Source of the DNA: Odontocerum albicorne
Lineage: Eukaryota > Arthropoda > Insecta > Trichoptera > Odontoceridae
Reading direction: 5' to 3'
Assembly: GCA_949825065.1 (NCBI GenBank)
Contig: OX463855.1
Span: 35,578,281 to 35,642,280 of the forward strand
Length of the DNA: 64,000 nucleotides
Both the position numbers and the translations under genes were made by a program. The notes below the pieces were generated by a model that ran no database searches, was not told the origin of the DNA, and saw only the letters and a list, made by a program, of their open reading frames with translations. Positions 31,181 to 40,671 of this stretch are shown piece by piece. Each line of letters starts with the position of its first letter. Position 1 is the first letter of the stretch.

Positions 31181-31660
31181 TATTAATTTTTATTTCTTAT
31201 TACTGTGAATAATTTTCTTTAAGTTTTGTATCTTATTGGATTTAACCTGTTTACGTAAGCTTTATAAAATAAATGAAAATATGACACATTTGCGATCACT
31301 TGACACTGGCGTATACTCCTTCATATATAGGAGTTCACGGCCATTATTCAAAGAGAGAGAGAGAGTGACATATTTGCTAGAAGTTACTTTTGGACCTTGC
31401 AAAAAGAATTGCACCAGATTACCAGAATATAATATCCAATTTGAGTGATACTTTTATAAAAGTATCTTGATTATTCTGTCGATTGAATATTCGATTACCC
31501 CCTCACTATTCGACCAATTGAAAATTGCCGTCACGTCCTAAAATAAACGAGAGTCCTTGAAATGATCAGTTTCGGATTTCACCATTGAGACGAATACGTC
31601 CTTGAAAAGGATAAAAATATTCTCCTTTTTTAAATCTTGTTCTCCAAGTTTTCTTTTCTC
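31181..31660. other. No gene; unassigned
   Basis: A 70-residue frame (31236-31448) has no recognisable family. A (GA)n run lies at 31352. Confidence 0.35.
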
Positions 31661-31712
31661 ATTACATACCTGGAATTTATTCAATATTTTAAATAAATTC
31701 CAGGTATGTAAT
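31661..31712. repeat. Perfect palindrome, 21-bp arms, 10-nt loop
   Basis: Arms 31661-31681 and 31692-31712 are exact reverse complements (ATTACATACCTGGAATTTAT and its inverse). An isolated hairpin with no obvious host transposon. Confidence 0.95.
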
Positions 31713-32179
31713 CAATCTTTATAAGTTATACGCATGAATATACACATATTTACGATATAATGTGAATGCAGAAGTATGATTGTTAATATTTAGTACAACT
31801 ACATGAAATTTGTGATTAATTAATAAGACCACTTCGTCACAAGCCTTTCCTAGTTAAATGGTTCTTTATATCCACAAAATAGTGGAGTTTTTAGTGGTAC
31901 GGTAGTCTATAATGTGTGATTAATTGGCAGCTATCCTGTCAGTAGAAGATGTCTGTGAGTGTATTGTATTGTTGTGAGCAAGTTGTTGCTCTTCAGCAAA
32001 CACATACCTTCACCTCTCAAATCTAAGTCTAGTTTCTATTTGATGTTCGAACCAATCAAGACGCGGTATTTTTGACAACTAGATTTTATTAGTCCACTAC
32101 GTACTAGAAAAATATGGTGAATTTGGCAAATTCTACAATTTCGCATGGTTCTTTATGATCGAGTCTTAGGAATTTGATG
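31713..32179. other. No gene; unassigned
   Basis: No supported feature. Confidence 0.4.
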
Positions 32180-32600
32180 GAATTAGTTTATTTATTGACG
32201 AAATAAAGGAAGGTGTGTAAGGAAAAGTAAATTCGATGTATAGTATGGGTGAACAATTGAAGATTGGAAGAAGTTGAGGAATCCTGCTATTTGGGTAGTA
32301 TGTTCTCAGGTGATGGAAGAGTTAAGAGGGATGTCGAATGGGAAGGTATGCAGATGACATGGTAGTGTTGGCGGAGAATGAGTTTGAATTGCAGAGTTGA
32401 TAAGTAAATTGTATAAGAGATGCGTATGGAAAGATCTCAGAATGACTTATGCAAAATCCAAAATAGAAAAGTGTGAAAGGAAAAATAAATAGGACATAAG
32501 GATTAACAATGAAATATTGGAGCAAATTGAGGGATTCTGCTATTTGGGTAGGATTTTCTCAGATGATGGAAGAGTTACGAGAGATATATATCTAATGGTT
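32180..32600 (+). pseudogene. RTE-type LINE fragment with RT active-site motif, rearranged
   Basis: 32343-32400 encodes YADDMVVLAENEFELQ, the RT catalytic motif, followed by a decayed NDLCKIQNRKV-like stretch. The block GGATTCTGCTATTTGGGTA that normally follows it occurs both before (32278) and after (32530) it, so the order is scrambled. Relative of 48115-48320. Confidence 0.7.
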
Positions 32601-32920
32601 TTTCGCGAAAGGAAACCATCTTTGCTACCTTTGATATAGTGAAGTTGTTGTATTTTGCAGTAATGCTTCATTTGCCTTGTTCCCTGTTGCTACCTTTTTG
32701 TCATTGTCTGTTTCAACTCCGCTCATCACATGTAAATATATTGCCCAGATAATATAACAAATCAACTTTCTCCAGATTCTTGGAGTTAACCCATATATCG
32801 CACATATTTTTGACGACACCTTTTATAACCATAACCTATGATGTATCTATGTTGATTTTCTTTTACTAAGCTTCTTTCATACATATATAGCTTTTATCAT
32901 ATCCCATAAATTACAAAGTA
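32601..32920. other. No gene; unassigned
   Basis: No supported feature. Confidence 0.4.
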
Positions 32921-33110
32921 CCCGACGGTAAGTAATACACATCGGGCTAAGAAAGAGACTGTCGGCCATAATCGGCTAACTTCGGCTTTGTAGAGCGTCG
33001 TCTCTGTCATTCATACACGTTTTCCGTCGTGTCGTCGCGTACCGGGCTGTTAGCGCATCGTGCGACAGGGACGACGCTCTTCAAAGCCATGTGTATTACT
33101 TACCGCCGGG
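32921..33110. mobile_element. Foldback element, about 190 bp, relative of 52541-52668
   Basis: Outer arms CCCGACGGTAAGTAATACAC and its near inverse (GTGTATTACTTACCGCCGGG). Inner arms GAGCGTCGTCTCTGTC and GACAGGGACGACGCTC. Extra DNA lies between inner and outer parts compared with the 52541 copy. No coding potential. Confidence 0.8.
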
Positions 33111-33699
33111 TACTGTACCTTCATTTTCATCAAGTATATCATCTGCATACAGAAGTCCACATGTGTATCGAAGGTGTGCGTCACCTAAAATATGATTTAT
33201 ATTTTCTTGTTTGATATTTACCAGAAATATGTTTTGTTTACTTGTAAAAATGTACCTATTGTAATGAAATGTTCCTTATGCGTGACCTTTTCGGGAGCTA
33301 CTATCAAAAGTCGGCCGGCCCATGCATGCGAAAACATGCGAGATACGTAGTATCTCGCAAGCCATGACGGCATGCACGGGCGAAAATAGGCGCTTACGAT
33401 GAGCGATTGGCCGCACATAAGGTGCGCAAAACGTCAAAAAAATACATTCTCAGTTTCACTACAGTCGACTGTGTTTTACTTACGACTAACTTCTACTTGT
33501 TAAAGAGGAATCTCTTCATCCTGATAATTTTCACCGGAAAGCATAAAGTGAGCCGAAATCTCCGATTATCGAGCGGCAGCCATCCACCTATTCTACAGTC
33601 TTTGTACCGGTGCAGTACAACATACATTTACTTCACTCGTTCTTACATCTCTCCCATCATCTTTTAAACTGCTAACACATTAATCTATTCTTCTTCTTC
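33111..33699. other. No gene; small hairpin near 33340
   Basis: GCGAGATACGTAGTATCTCGC (about 33339-33359) has 9-bp arms. Otherwise unassigned. Confidence 0.4.
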
Positions 33700-34140
33700 C
33701 CAGTGTCATATCAGGTCCCCCCAACGTTGAATATCACTTGAGGGTAGACATCTTTGTCCCCGGCAGCCCGAAAAAGATCTCCAACGCCTCTTATGCCAGT
33801 CCAATCACGTATATTGCGTAGCCAAGAGATTTGCCTCCTGCCAACACCTCTTCGGCCTTCTATTTTGCCTTGGATGATCAGGTGCAGTAATTTGTGCTTT
33901 GCCCCTCTAAGTATACCCAAGTAGGACACCTTTCAGATTGTAATATTAGTCAGCAACTCTCTATCAACTTTGGCTCTTTGAAGAACCCTCGTGTTGCTGA
34001 CCATATCCGTCCAGTATATCCGTTGCATTCTTCGGTGTATCCACATTTCGAATGTTTCCAGCCGGTTCATACTACCCACATTTGTTTGCTCTCTAAACGA
34101 CGCTTTATAAAATTATCCTTCGGGTTTGGATTATTCACGA
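33700..34140 (-). pseudogene. LINE-G fragment, RT C-terminus
   Basis: The minus strand encodes GKIEGRRGVGRRQISWLRNI and RDWTGIRGVGDLFRAAGDKD, ending FNVGGT. Upstream it reads a decayed GRIWSATRGFFKEP-like segment corresponding to DMVSNTRVLQGVK of the copy at 62880. Frameshifted. Confidence 0.75.
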
Positions 34141-34726
34141 TTTGAAATTTCTTTAATCGAGTTTCATTGTACAGAAAAAGAACACTTGATATTGAGTCTA
34201 TGTCCGAATTGAACTCAAGTATTTTAGAGATACTTCAAGCATAATATAAATTGAATGTATTTGACATGCAAAATATAATGTATTTGGCAGGTGTTTTGAA
34301 ATATGTTTTGTGACGACATTTCTTTCGTACATCGGTTAAAGGGATTATGCAATGGTTTTTTTAGCTATTCTACTATTGCTGTTTTTTGGTGTAATGGTTT
34401 TCCTTGCTTGGAAAAAACTATTTTTTTTACTTTACTTTTGTTCTTTGTGGCATAGTATATAGAAAGCATGTGTTCCGCAAGAGTAACACATGCTTTCGGA
34501 AATGATGTATGTAAAACAACTTGTCTTACATGCATATTTTCAAAGTGCTGAACTTTATGTTGAAATCAATACATATGGAGAAAAAAGAAGACTTTTCTAC
34601 TTGATATTGGGACACAATTTACAACAGGTCTATTTGTACCAGAGTAACTTAAACTTTTTTGGCTCACCGCCCCCTTTTCAAAGATAATTTATTTCAACGC
34701 CCCCCTCGGGAAAACAGTTTTTTTTT
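34141..34726. other. Unassigned; contains a short hairpin
   Basis: 34462-34474 and 34485-34497 are perfect inverted repeats (GAAAGCATGTGTT). No gene. Confidence 0.5.
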
Positions 34727-34803
34727 ACCTGGCGAGTTTATTGCCATTTGGTAATCTCTTCCAAGCAACCAGAAATATGTATTTATAGGCCCTAAGTGTC
34801 TGA
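34727..34803 (-). repeat. SINE-1 3' half
   Basis: Minus-strand tail and part of the body (TTAGGGCCTATAAATAC). Lies next to the duplicated block. Confidence 0.7.
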
Positions 34804-34936
34804 CAACTGAAGTTTCAACTGATTAAGCTTCAAAAATGTAACAATCGATCTATAAAAAACCAGTAAGTATTCTATTCAAAAGCTATAGAATTCTAGAATA
34901 ATTAGTATCAATAATATTATTATTTCATTCTTTTTT
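34804..34936. repeat. Inverted duplicate of 8878-9013
   Basis: Reverse complement of the flank of the SINE at 8690. Together with the SINE at 34943 the duplication exceeds 300 bp. Confidence 0.8.
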
Positions 34937-34942
34937 TTATAT

Positions 34943-35122
34943 AACCTGGCGAGTTTATTGCCATGTGGCGATCTCTTACAACCAACCAGAAAGCTGTTTT
35001 TATAGGCCCTAAGTGTTAACCAGACTGGAATCCTATTTTAAAAAATCTGGGTTTCAGCGGGGATCGAACCCGCAACCTCCGGATCGGTAGACATATGTCT
35101 TACCACCAGGCCACGGAGGTCG
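34943..35122 (-). mobile_element. SINE-1, full length
   Basis: Box B (GGTTCGATCCCC inverted near 35060), body and tail as at 8690. Part of the inverted duplication. Confidence 0.88.
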
Positions 35123-35177
35123 TGATATCTTTATCTCGGCCTGAAATAATATTATAAGATTAGCTGTGTTTGTAATT

Positions 35178-35412
35178 ATTTATTTATTTATTTAACAGTT
35201 TTATTGCAATACAATCTGGCGGGCTTATCGCCAGGCGGCAATCTCCTCCAACCAACCAGACAAAAGTAAATGAAGCAAGTTACATGGTCGCATAAATCAT
35301 TCAAATGACTATACATCCCCACGAAATCTATAAACACATATGTGAGCACATGCCCACGAACCCCACAAAGACGGACAATCACCCGAACATTATTTTTCAT
35401 ATAAAGTGAACA
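35178..35412 (-). pseudogene. Jockey-2 LINE 3' UTR with (TAAA)n tail
   Basis: The minus strand ends TTAAATAAATAAATAAATAA. The SINE-shared tail at 35205-35258 matches SINE-1 at about 38 of 44 positions. No RT sequence remains. Confidence 0.8.
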
Positions 35413-35522
35413 TTATTGAACTTTACCAAAATACTTCTGTAGCTGTTTGTGTAATTTTAAATTAAAAAAGCTAGTCAGGATATAAAACATCTTGGTAAGT
35501 ACTGAAATTCTGAAACTATTTA
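35413..35522. other. Unassigned
   Basis: No supported feature. Confidence 0.4.
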
Positions 35523-35526
35523 TTAA

Positions 35527-35741
35527 CACTTGCCTTACTGTGCTAAAAAATTCCGCCAGCCACGATGCTGGAAGCTAAGCGTCCAATGAAAAATTTATGT
35601 TTTAAATTAAAATAATGCATAATCTGCTAGGTATTTTTTTGTAATTAGCTATAAAAATCATTTTATTATGTATTAAAACGTCGAACAATGAAATAAAATA
35701 TAAGTCCTGGTCACTCGCTATCCATCACAGGGTGGCAAGTG
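35527..35741 (+). mobile_element. TTAA-flanked MITE, 215 bp
   Basis: TTAA at 35523-35526 and 35742-35745. Ends CACTTGCCTTACTGTGCTAA and, inverted, CACTTGCCACCCTGTG. The ACTGTGCTAAAAAATTCCGC segment links it to the 5603/49480 family. Confidence 0.8.
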
Positions 35742-35968
35742 TTAAAATGAAATTACACATAAACGCAGTCGATTGATCACTATTATAAGTAATTAATATC
35801 AATGAAATCTGTAAAATTAAAAATAATCACTAATGAGGAAGCTTAGCCTGGATTTGTGCTATCAATTTGTATATATTGGCTCTATATTTGTCAGCAGCAT
35901 CCCTAAATCTTCGTTGACAACTACCATATTAGCAATTAGTTCCTCTTTTTACTCAAAGGACTTGTGAT

Positions 35969-36421
35969 CAACGTTCCCCCTATTTTTTTCATTGTGTGTG
36001 CGGCCCATCAACTTATATGTGCAAGAAAAAAAGAGGGAAGTGCGCAAATATGTATATTCATGCATATATAAAACTAAGGAGTCAACATTATGTACCACGA
36101 AACGATAAATTACATTTTTCAAATATGTAGGTTATATATATTTTCTTATCCGATTATGTTCCTTCCTGTTTGAGTCCAGGAGATTCTTTGCTTACGCCGC
36201 GTGAACTCTACTATATATGGTGTTTCCATGTTCCGCACACATCTCAAAGAAAGGAACCCGAGAACCCATCATAAAATATCAAATAAAATATATAACTGCG
36301 CAAAACAAAATGTGGTTACAAGTTTCTTTCTTTGAGATGTGTGCGGAAGATGGAAACATGTGTGCGGACAATTTTTAACAGATGTGCGGCCGCACATGCG
36401 CACACCTTAGAGGGAACGTTG
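35969..36421. mobile_element. hAT-type MITE, 453 bp, with internal hairpin
   Basis: Ends CAACGTTCCCCCTATTTTT and, inverted, CAACGTTCCCTCTAAGGTG. Flanks CTTGTGAT and CTTTGTGAT suggest an 8-bp duplication with one added base. Internally, CCGCACACATCTCAAAGAAAG (near 36231) has its exact inverse near 36323. Confidence 0.8.
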
Positions 36422-36434
36422 CTTTGTGATATCA

Positions 36435-36790
36435 CTAAATTGTCGAATATAATTCTTCGAATCCACTGGAGTGATCATGCTACAAATTTCTCGGTACTGT
36501 AGCGCTCCAACCGTAAACCTGTAGATGATATGATTGCAAAGGCGAAATTGCGATGACCCTGACATGTGATATGCATGGGTGATCATAGGCTTTCAAAACG
36601 CGTTTTTTATGGGGAAGGAGTGTCAAAACGAAGGGCTAGTGAGCAGAGAATGCGCTATAAGAACTGTCTGCGAGAATCGCTGACTTTGTGTGGACGCCTG
36701 AGGACTGGACATAAGTGGTTCAGGACCGTGGAGGAAGGAGAACCATCTCTTCTCGAGCGACTAGACGTGTGAGAAACAGTCAGCGTTTAG
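36435..36790 (+). pseudogene. LINE RT C-terminal fragment (GH..RM..DHRL..FYGE type)
   Basis: Reads RKPVDDMIAKAKLR, then after a frame change GHVIRMGDHRLSKRVFYGEG and RMRYKNCLRESLTLCGR, a C-terminal pattern of RTE/CR1-like LINE polyproteins. Distinct from LINE-G and RTE-2. The open part is 36566-36772. Confidence 0.65.
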
Positions 36791-36903
36791 CAAACATGCG
36801 TCAAAATTACCAGGCGACTCAGTAGGATCCACGTGTCTGTGACATCAGCGGGAGGGGAGTGCGCATCTAGGGTTGAACTGATCTCTCACAGAAGATCAAG
36901 AAC

Positions 36904-37008
36904 ATTTTTTTAAATAGGATTCCAGTCTGGTTAACACTTAGGGCCTATAAAAACCAGCTTTCTGGTTGGTTGGAAGAGATTGCCACATGGCAATAAACTC
37001 GCCAGGTT
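36904..37008 (+). repeat. SINE-1 body and tail, lacking the tRNA head
   Basis: Starts TTTTTTTAAATAGGATTCCAG and runs to CTCGCCAGGTT. 5'-truncated copy. Confidence 0.8.
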
Positions 37009-37580
37009 CGGCAATAAACTCAACAGTTCAAGATTAATGTTGAAGTGGCGACGAACTTCTCGACTACGAGGCCCAGCAACGACGATTTTATCATTCTTAC
37101 AAAAACCACGAATGCGCACGAAACACTTCATCAAGCGAGTTTTTCTTATTTCATTAATATGATTTTCGAGAATTCAGCTTGCATTAAGATGAACGGAATG
37201 TCAAAACCTCACTGAAAATTCCATGACAAGCGTCGGTTAGAATGCCCTGCAACGCTCGTACACGATATGACCTCTTTCGTGAGGTTTGGGCAAACCTTCA
37301 TTATGAACAATTAATACAAATGTGGTAGACATATTAAAACAAAGGTTTGACTGTGTAAAATTTAAATTAACATTCCGGAGGTTCATTGCGCTCGGGTTAA
37401 AATTTTAATAAGTGTGCAATAAAAACAAAACAAAGCTACCATGTAAATGGATACGGTGTTAATTTTACAAATGTAACACTCGGAAATCCTGTAATGGGTG
37501 TTAACGAGTGTTAAAAAATATTTTGACGACGTAATAATAAATAATTCAATCATCACAGAATTAAAAAGTTGACAAAATAA
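37009..37580. other. No gene; unassigned
   Basis: Short frames only. Might include decayed PLE sequence next to the PLE start. Confidence 0.35.
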
Positions 37581-37605
37581 TATCTCATATATCCTTGAAA
37601 CTAAT

Positions 37606-38292
37606 ATGCTTCATAGATTGCTCAGTGTCCCATTAACCGACGACAATTTTAAAAAGGAATTAATAACCATCAAAAAAATTGCTACAAATAATGGCTATCC
37701 TGGAAGCCTCATTGATTCACTTTTAAAAAACAAAACAAAAAAGAAACTTATAAAAGATTATATATTTAACGACACCTATAAGCATACCTATAAATGGAGC
37801 AAAGTCCTATTTATAAAAAATATATCAAATGAAATAACCAAAAATATTCCAAGTCACATAAAGCCAGCTTTTTACACTAACTTTAATCTCCGGAAACTCT
37901 TATTTAATGGGAAAGGCAAAAATGGAATACTTAACAACAGCGGTGTGTATAAACTTTTATGTGCTGACTGTGATAATTTCTATATAGGAAAGACAGGAAG
38001 ATCTTTTGAAAAGAGATTTCGTGAACACCAATCTGCTTTAACAAATCCTCTAATTTATTCTGAAATGGCTAATCATTGTCACCGTGAGAATCATACTTTT
38101 TCTATCGATGATGCCAAATTCTTACATATTAGCGACAACGGAAATAGATTGGACAGATTGGAGGCCCTAGAAATTTCTAAGTCAGTATACCGATCAGAGC
38201 ATCTGCTGAATACTTATTTCCCCAAAATCTCCCCGCTCTTGGCCGAAATTATACCTAGCCTTCCTCTCGCCCCTCCCGCCTCCAACCGTTGA
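37606..38292 (+). CDS. Penelope-like RT C-terminus plus GIY-YIG endonuclease, partial, 228 aa
   Basis: PLE polyproteins copy their RNA with an RT and nick DNA with a C-terminal GIY-YIG endonuclease. The first ~70 residues (MLHRLLSVPLTDDNFKKEL, then IATNNGYPGSLID) match the linker after the RT thumb. The endonuclease follows: GVYKLLCADCDNFYIGKTGR at about residues 117-136 has the GVYKL and YIG halves plus the Cys pair (CADC) usual in PLEs. Then KRFREHQSAL, NHCHRENHTF and RLEALEIS contain the expected Arg, His and Glu. The frame is clean, but the RT catalytic motifs are absent by 5' truncation, so the Met is not a true start. Ends PLAPPASNR. Confidence 0.88.
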   Translation: MLHRLLSVPLTDDNFKKELITIKKIATNNGYPGSLIDSLLKNKTKKKLIKDYIFNDTYKHTYKWSKVLFIKNISNEITKNIPSHIKPAFYTNFNLRKLLFNGKGKNGILNNSGVYKLLCADCDNFYIGKTGRSFEKRFREHQSALTNPLIYSEMANHCHRENHTFSIDDAKFLHISDNGNRLDRLEALEISKSVYRSEHLLNTYFPKISPLLAEIIPSLPLAPPASNR

Positions 38293-38344
38293 AGTGTCTA
38301 TATCGGTGCCAGTCCGAACAGCATTTAGTCTTGTTTACGCTCCC

Positions 38345-38376
38345 CTGAAGATGAGGTGAAAGCCTTGAAACCGGTA
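38345..38376 (+). ncRNA. Hammerhead-ribozyme-like motif (PLE-a)
   Basis: CTGAAGA, TGAGGTGAAAGCCTT, GAAA, CCGG, TA. The core fits CTGANGA..GAAA..UH. Helix II is GAGG/CCTT after one unpaired base. Helix III would be ACCGGT, a palindrome with no loop, as expected if two RNAs pair. Flanking CCC and GGG can form helix I. It lies 52 bp after the endonuclease stop. Self-cleavage is inferred, not shown. Confidence 0.7.
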
Positions 38377-38388
38377 GGGTTATACCGT

Positions 38389-38422
<34 letters not shown>

Positions 38423-38497
38423 GGAATAAACAGTGTTTGTTAAAAATAAATTACAATGTCTTTAAACCTCCACAACGTTAATGCCTTAACTATAAAC

Positions 38498-38642
38498 AAC
38501 AAATGAATTATAATTTTCGAAACACAAATACTTGAGTAAATAGCTGTATAAATTTGAATTTGGAATTCCTAACCAAAGAGAAGATATTTGAGATCAAAGT
38601 TGCCAGTACGGCAAAACGCCAATTTCATATGTAAGGACCTAA
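38498..38642 (-). mobile_element. Mariner fragment (right end only)
   Basis: Matches 25004-25150 of the intact mariner, including the inverted end (TTAGGTCCTTACATATGAAA) followed by TA. Its end is closer to a consensus than that of the intact copy. It directly abuts the PLE-a tail. Confidence 0.85.
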
Positions 38643-38644
38643 TA

Positions 38645-39028
38645 TTATTACCTTAATTTATCAGTAATAAAATAGTTTTTAGGGACGGTTGTCCCGAAAT
38701 GGGGAGATTATGAGGATGAGCGTTGTTTAAATAAAACTCGTAGTTTGTAATCCGAATATGGAATGGTCATTTATTGTTACACGCCTTATATTTATACAAT
38801 TTTGAATGTGTGTAGAAAGGCGCAGAAAATATGTCGCTGTCTCGTTCTCGCTAAACAATATTTATAGTTACACGTCCCGTATTTATATGATTTGTAGAAA
38901 GGCGCAGAAGATATGTCGCTGTCTCGTTCTCGCTAAACAATAACAAGCGGCTCGCGCTGTGATCACAGGGAGTAAGGATCGCTACAAGTTCAATAGATAA
39001 ATGTTATCCGCCATCGACTCACATACAT
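38645..39028 (+). repeat. Direct duplication, about 95-100 bp, in unassigned DNA
   Basis: AGAAAGGCGCAGAA(A/G)ATATGTCGCTGTCTCG and CGTTCTCGCTAAACAAT occur at 38814-38870 and 38886-38942, each preceded by a TTACACG..GTATTTATA-like stretch. Function unknown. Confidence 0.7.
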
Positions 39029-39029
39029 T

Positions 39030-39200
39030 TGTGCTCCCCTGATGATGAGGTGAAAGCCTTGAAACCGGTAGAGTTGTACAGTTACAAAAAGTGTTTGGTA
39101 AAACAAAATACAAATTATAAAGTCTATTTATTAGCATACGGTTCCATTTCAACGTTCACCATAAACTACATACATTTTTTTTTATATTTAGCGTCTGTTT
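39030..39200 (+). mobile_element. PLE-a fragment with hammerhead-like motif
   Basis: Contains GTGCTCCC, the motif at 39039-39070 and a diverged tail (AAAGTGTTTGGTAAAACAAA). No endonuclease frame. Confidence 0.65.
39039..39070 (+). ncRNA. Hammerhead-like motif with canonical CTGATGA core
   Basis: CTGATGA, TGAGGTGAAAGCCTT, GAAA, CCGG, TA. Position 7 is T here versus A in the longer element, which the hammerhead consensus tolerates. Helix I is weaker (CCC against GAG). Confidence 0.6.
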
Positions 39201-39781
39201 TTAAACTAATCCGCCTACTAGACTTATTATCAGACGAATTAGAGATAAGTCGAAGCAGGTGGAACTGTTTATAACCAACGTTCCGGAAGACCAAGGACAT
39301 CGACGAACGCCGCCATGGAAGAAAGCGTTGGAAACGTATCGTCAAAATTCAAGAACATATGTTCGGCAGGCTTCTCGGTCTTTGTACTTCTACCACGTTT
39401 TCGTACTTCCAGTAGCACTTCAAAATAAACTTTCTTTGTTCAAAACTAAATCGGATTAAAGCCAATATTTTTCAACGGTTAAATCTAAAACAAAACAAAA
39501 ATCAGCTATTGAAGTGTGGATACATTTTATGCGACACCCGTGTGGATACATTTTTTGCGACACGCTGTAGATATCCTCTTGATTAAATTGGTGCATATAT
39601 CATCTAAATAAAATGTATACAGATATTCTCTAAACCAGCAGATCTCAACCTTTTAATTAACGCGTACCGTCGAAACAAAAACTGAACATTGTAATTTATT
39701 TTATCAAACACTGTTTATTCCACTTTTTTTAACGGTATAACCTTACCGGTGTCAAAGCTTTCACCTCATCTTGTATAACCT

Positions 39782-39813
39782 TACCGGTGTCAAAGCTTTC
39801 ACCTCATCTTCAG
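39782..39813 (-). ncRNA. Hammerhead-like motif, GAAA mutated
   Basis: Minus strand CTGAAGA, TGAGGTGAAAGCTTT, GACA, CCGG, TA. The GAAA box reads GACA, so catalysis is unlikely. A second partial copy (39744-39775) lacks CTG. Confidence 0.5.
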
Positions 39814-39843
39814 GGGAGCACAAAGAGTCTTGTTTGTGCTCCC

Positions 39844-39875
39844 CTGAAGATGAGGTGTGCACCTTGAAACCGGTA
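39844..39875 (+). ncRNA. Hammerhead-like motif, changed helix II
   Basis: CTGAAGA, TGAGGTGTGCACCTT, GAAA, CCGG, TA. The hairpin AGGTGTGCACCT pairs better than the usual AGGTGAAAGCCT while the core is unchanged. Confidence 0.6.
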
Positions 39876-40370
39876 AGGTTATACCGTTATAAAAAGTGGA
39901 ATAAACAGTGTTTGATAAAACAAATTACAATGTCTTTAAACCTCCACAACGTTAATGCCTTAACTATAAACTGAACATTTCTTGTACCACTACCATGTAC
40001 AAAGAAAAACTTCCACGACATAAGTAGGAATGGGAAAAATATGCTATTTTTTTAAAATATTTATTTTGAAAACGAAAAGATAATACAAAAAGGGTTATGT
40101 CTTTGGTGTTTGTATAAAAATTAAATAAATAATAATTAAAAAAAAAAATTATCCTATGTTAAAAATAACTGACGACACAAGTCGGTATATTTTTTAATTC
40201 TTTTACGCGTAAAAATAACGCATTAATTTATTTAAATTATTTTCATGTTATGCAACATTGCCACCCTCTTTCCCGTACCGCCTACTGTTCTCTTATGTAC
40301 CACCAGTGGTACGGTACCACCGGTTGAGAATCGCCGCTGTAAATTAAATTTATACAGATATTCTTTAAAT

Positions 40371-40627
40371 CAGAAGTACGCAACCAGTCGATCGTCATCT
40401 ACCTATTTATCGCGGCATGTTTTTAAGTAAATCTTTCTTTTTTCCATTTTATATAGTATACTAAAAAATATTCATTTGTAAATTTAAAGCCGTATTTTTT
40501 TTTTCATAGTAAACCTTAATATCTGATTATAATTTTGTATTTTTTCCAGTACATTGATACTCGTAGATCGCAAAGTTGCCCTTCAAAAAAAAGTACCTCA
40601 CATTTACAAAATAGTTGTGCAGCCCTG
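40371..40627. mobile_element. Possible hAT-type MITE
   Basis: Ends CAGAAGTACGCAACCAG and, inverted, CAGGGCTGCACAAC, with flanks TTCTTTAAAT and TTCTTAATT. Divergence makes the assignment tentative. Confidence 0.4.
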
Positions 40628-40671
40628 TTCTTAATTAAATTAATACGTATATTGTACTATATTCCACTTTC

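Larger units (their letters stand above)
37581..38497 (+). mobile_element. Penelope-like element PLE-a, 5'-truncated
   Basis: Contains the end of the RT and the GIY-YIG endonuclease (37606-38292), a hammerhead-like motif (38345-38376), an A-run (38392-38419), and the family 3' tail through TTAACTATAAAC. Other copies of the 3' part are at 25153, 39030, 39691 and 41620. The RT core is missing. Confidence 0.85.
39691..39967. mobile_element. PLE-a inverted unit with 12-bp target duplication
   Basis: Flanked by AAACTGAACATT at 39679-39690 and 39968-39979. Left arm (minus) and right arm (plus) are both PLE-a hammerhead-plus-tail sequence, head to head around GAGTCTTG. The left arm has an internal 40-bp duplication of the motif region. 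The right arm ends with the family tail TTAATGCCTTAACTAT. Confidence 0.9.
39633..40338. mobile_element. hAT-like element hosting a PLE insertion (tentative)
   Basis: Ends CAGCAGATCTCAACC and, inverted, CAGCGGCGATTCTCAACC resemble hAT ends. No clear 8-bp duplication was found. The flanking TATACAGATATTCT occurs before (39613) and after (40351) the element. It contains the PLE unit at 39691-39967. Confidence 0.45.

Noticed and set aside
33339..33359. 21-nt inverted repeat as an operator or small-RNA precursor
   Set aside because: Short, single occurrence, no neighbouring gene; kept only as a note.
36931..37162. Two short frames on opposite strands near the SINE tail
   Set aside because: They read through SINE-1 tail sequence and show no recognisable domain.
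38392..38419. A-run as the 3' poly(A) end of the PLE
   Set aside because: The family tail (GTGGAATAAACAGTG to TTAACTATAAAC) continues after it in this and other copies, so it is an internal A-run.
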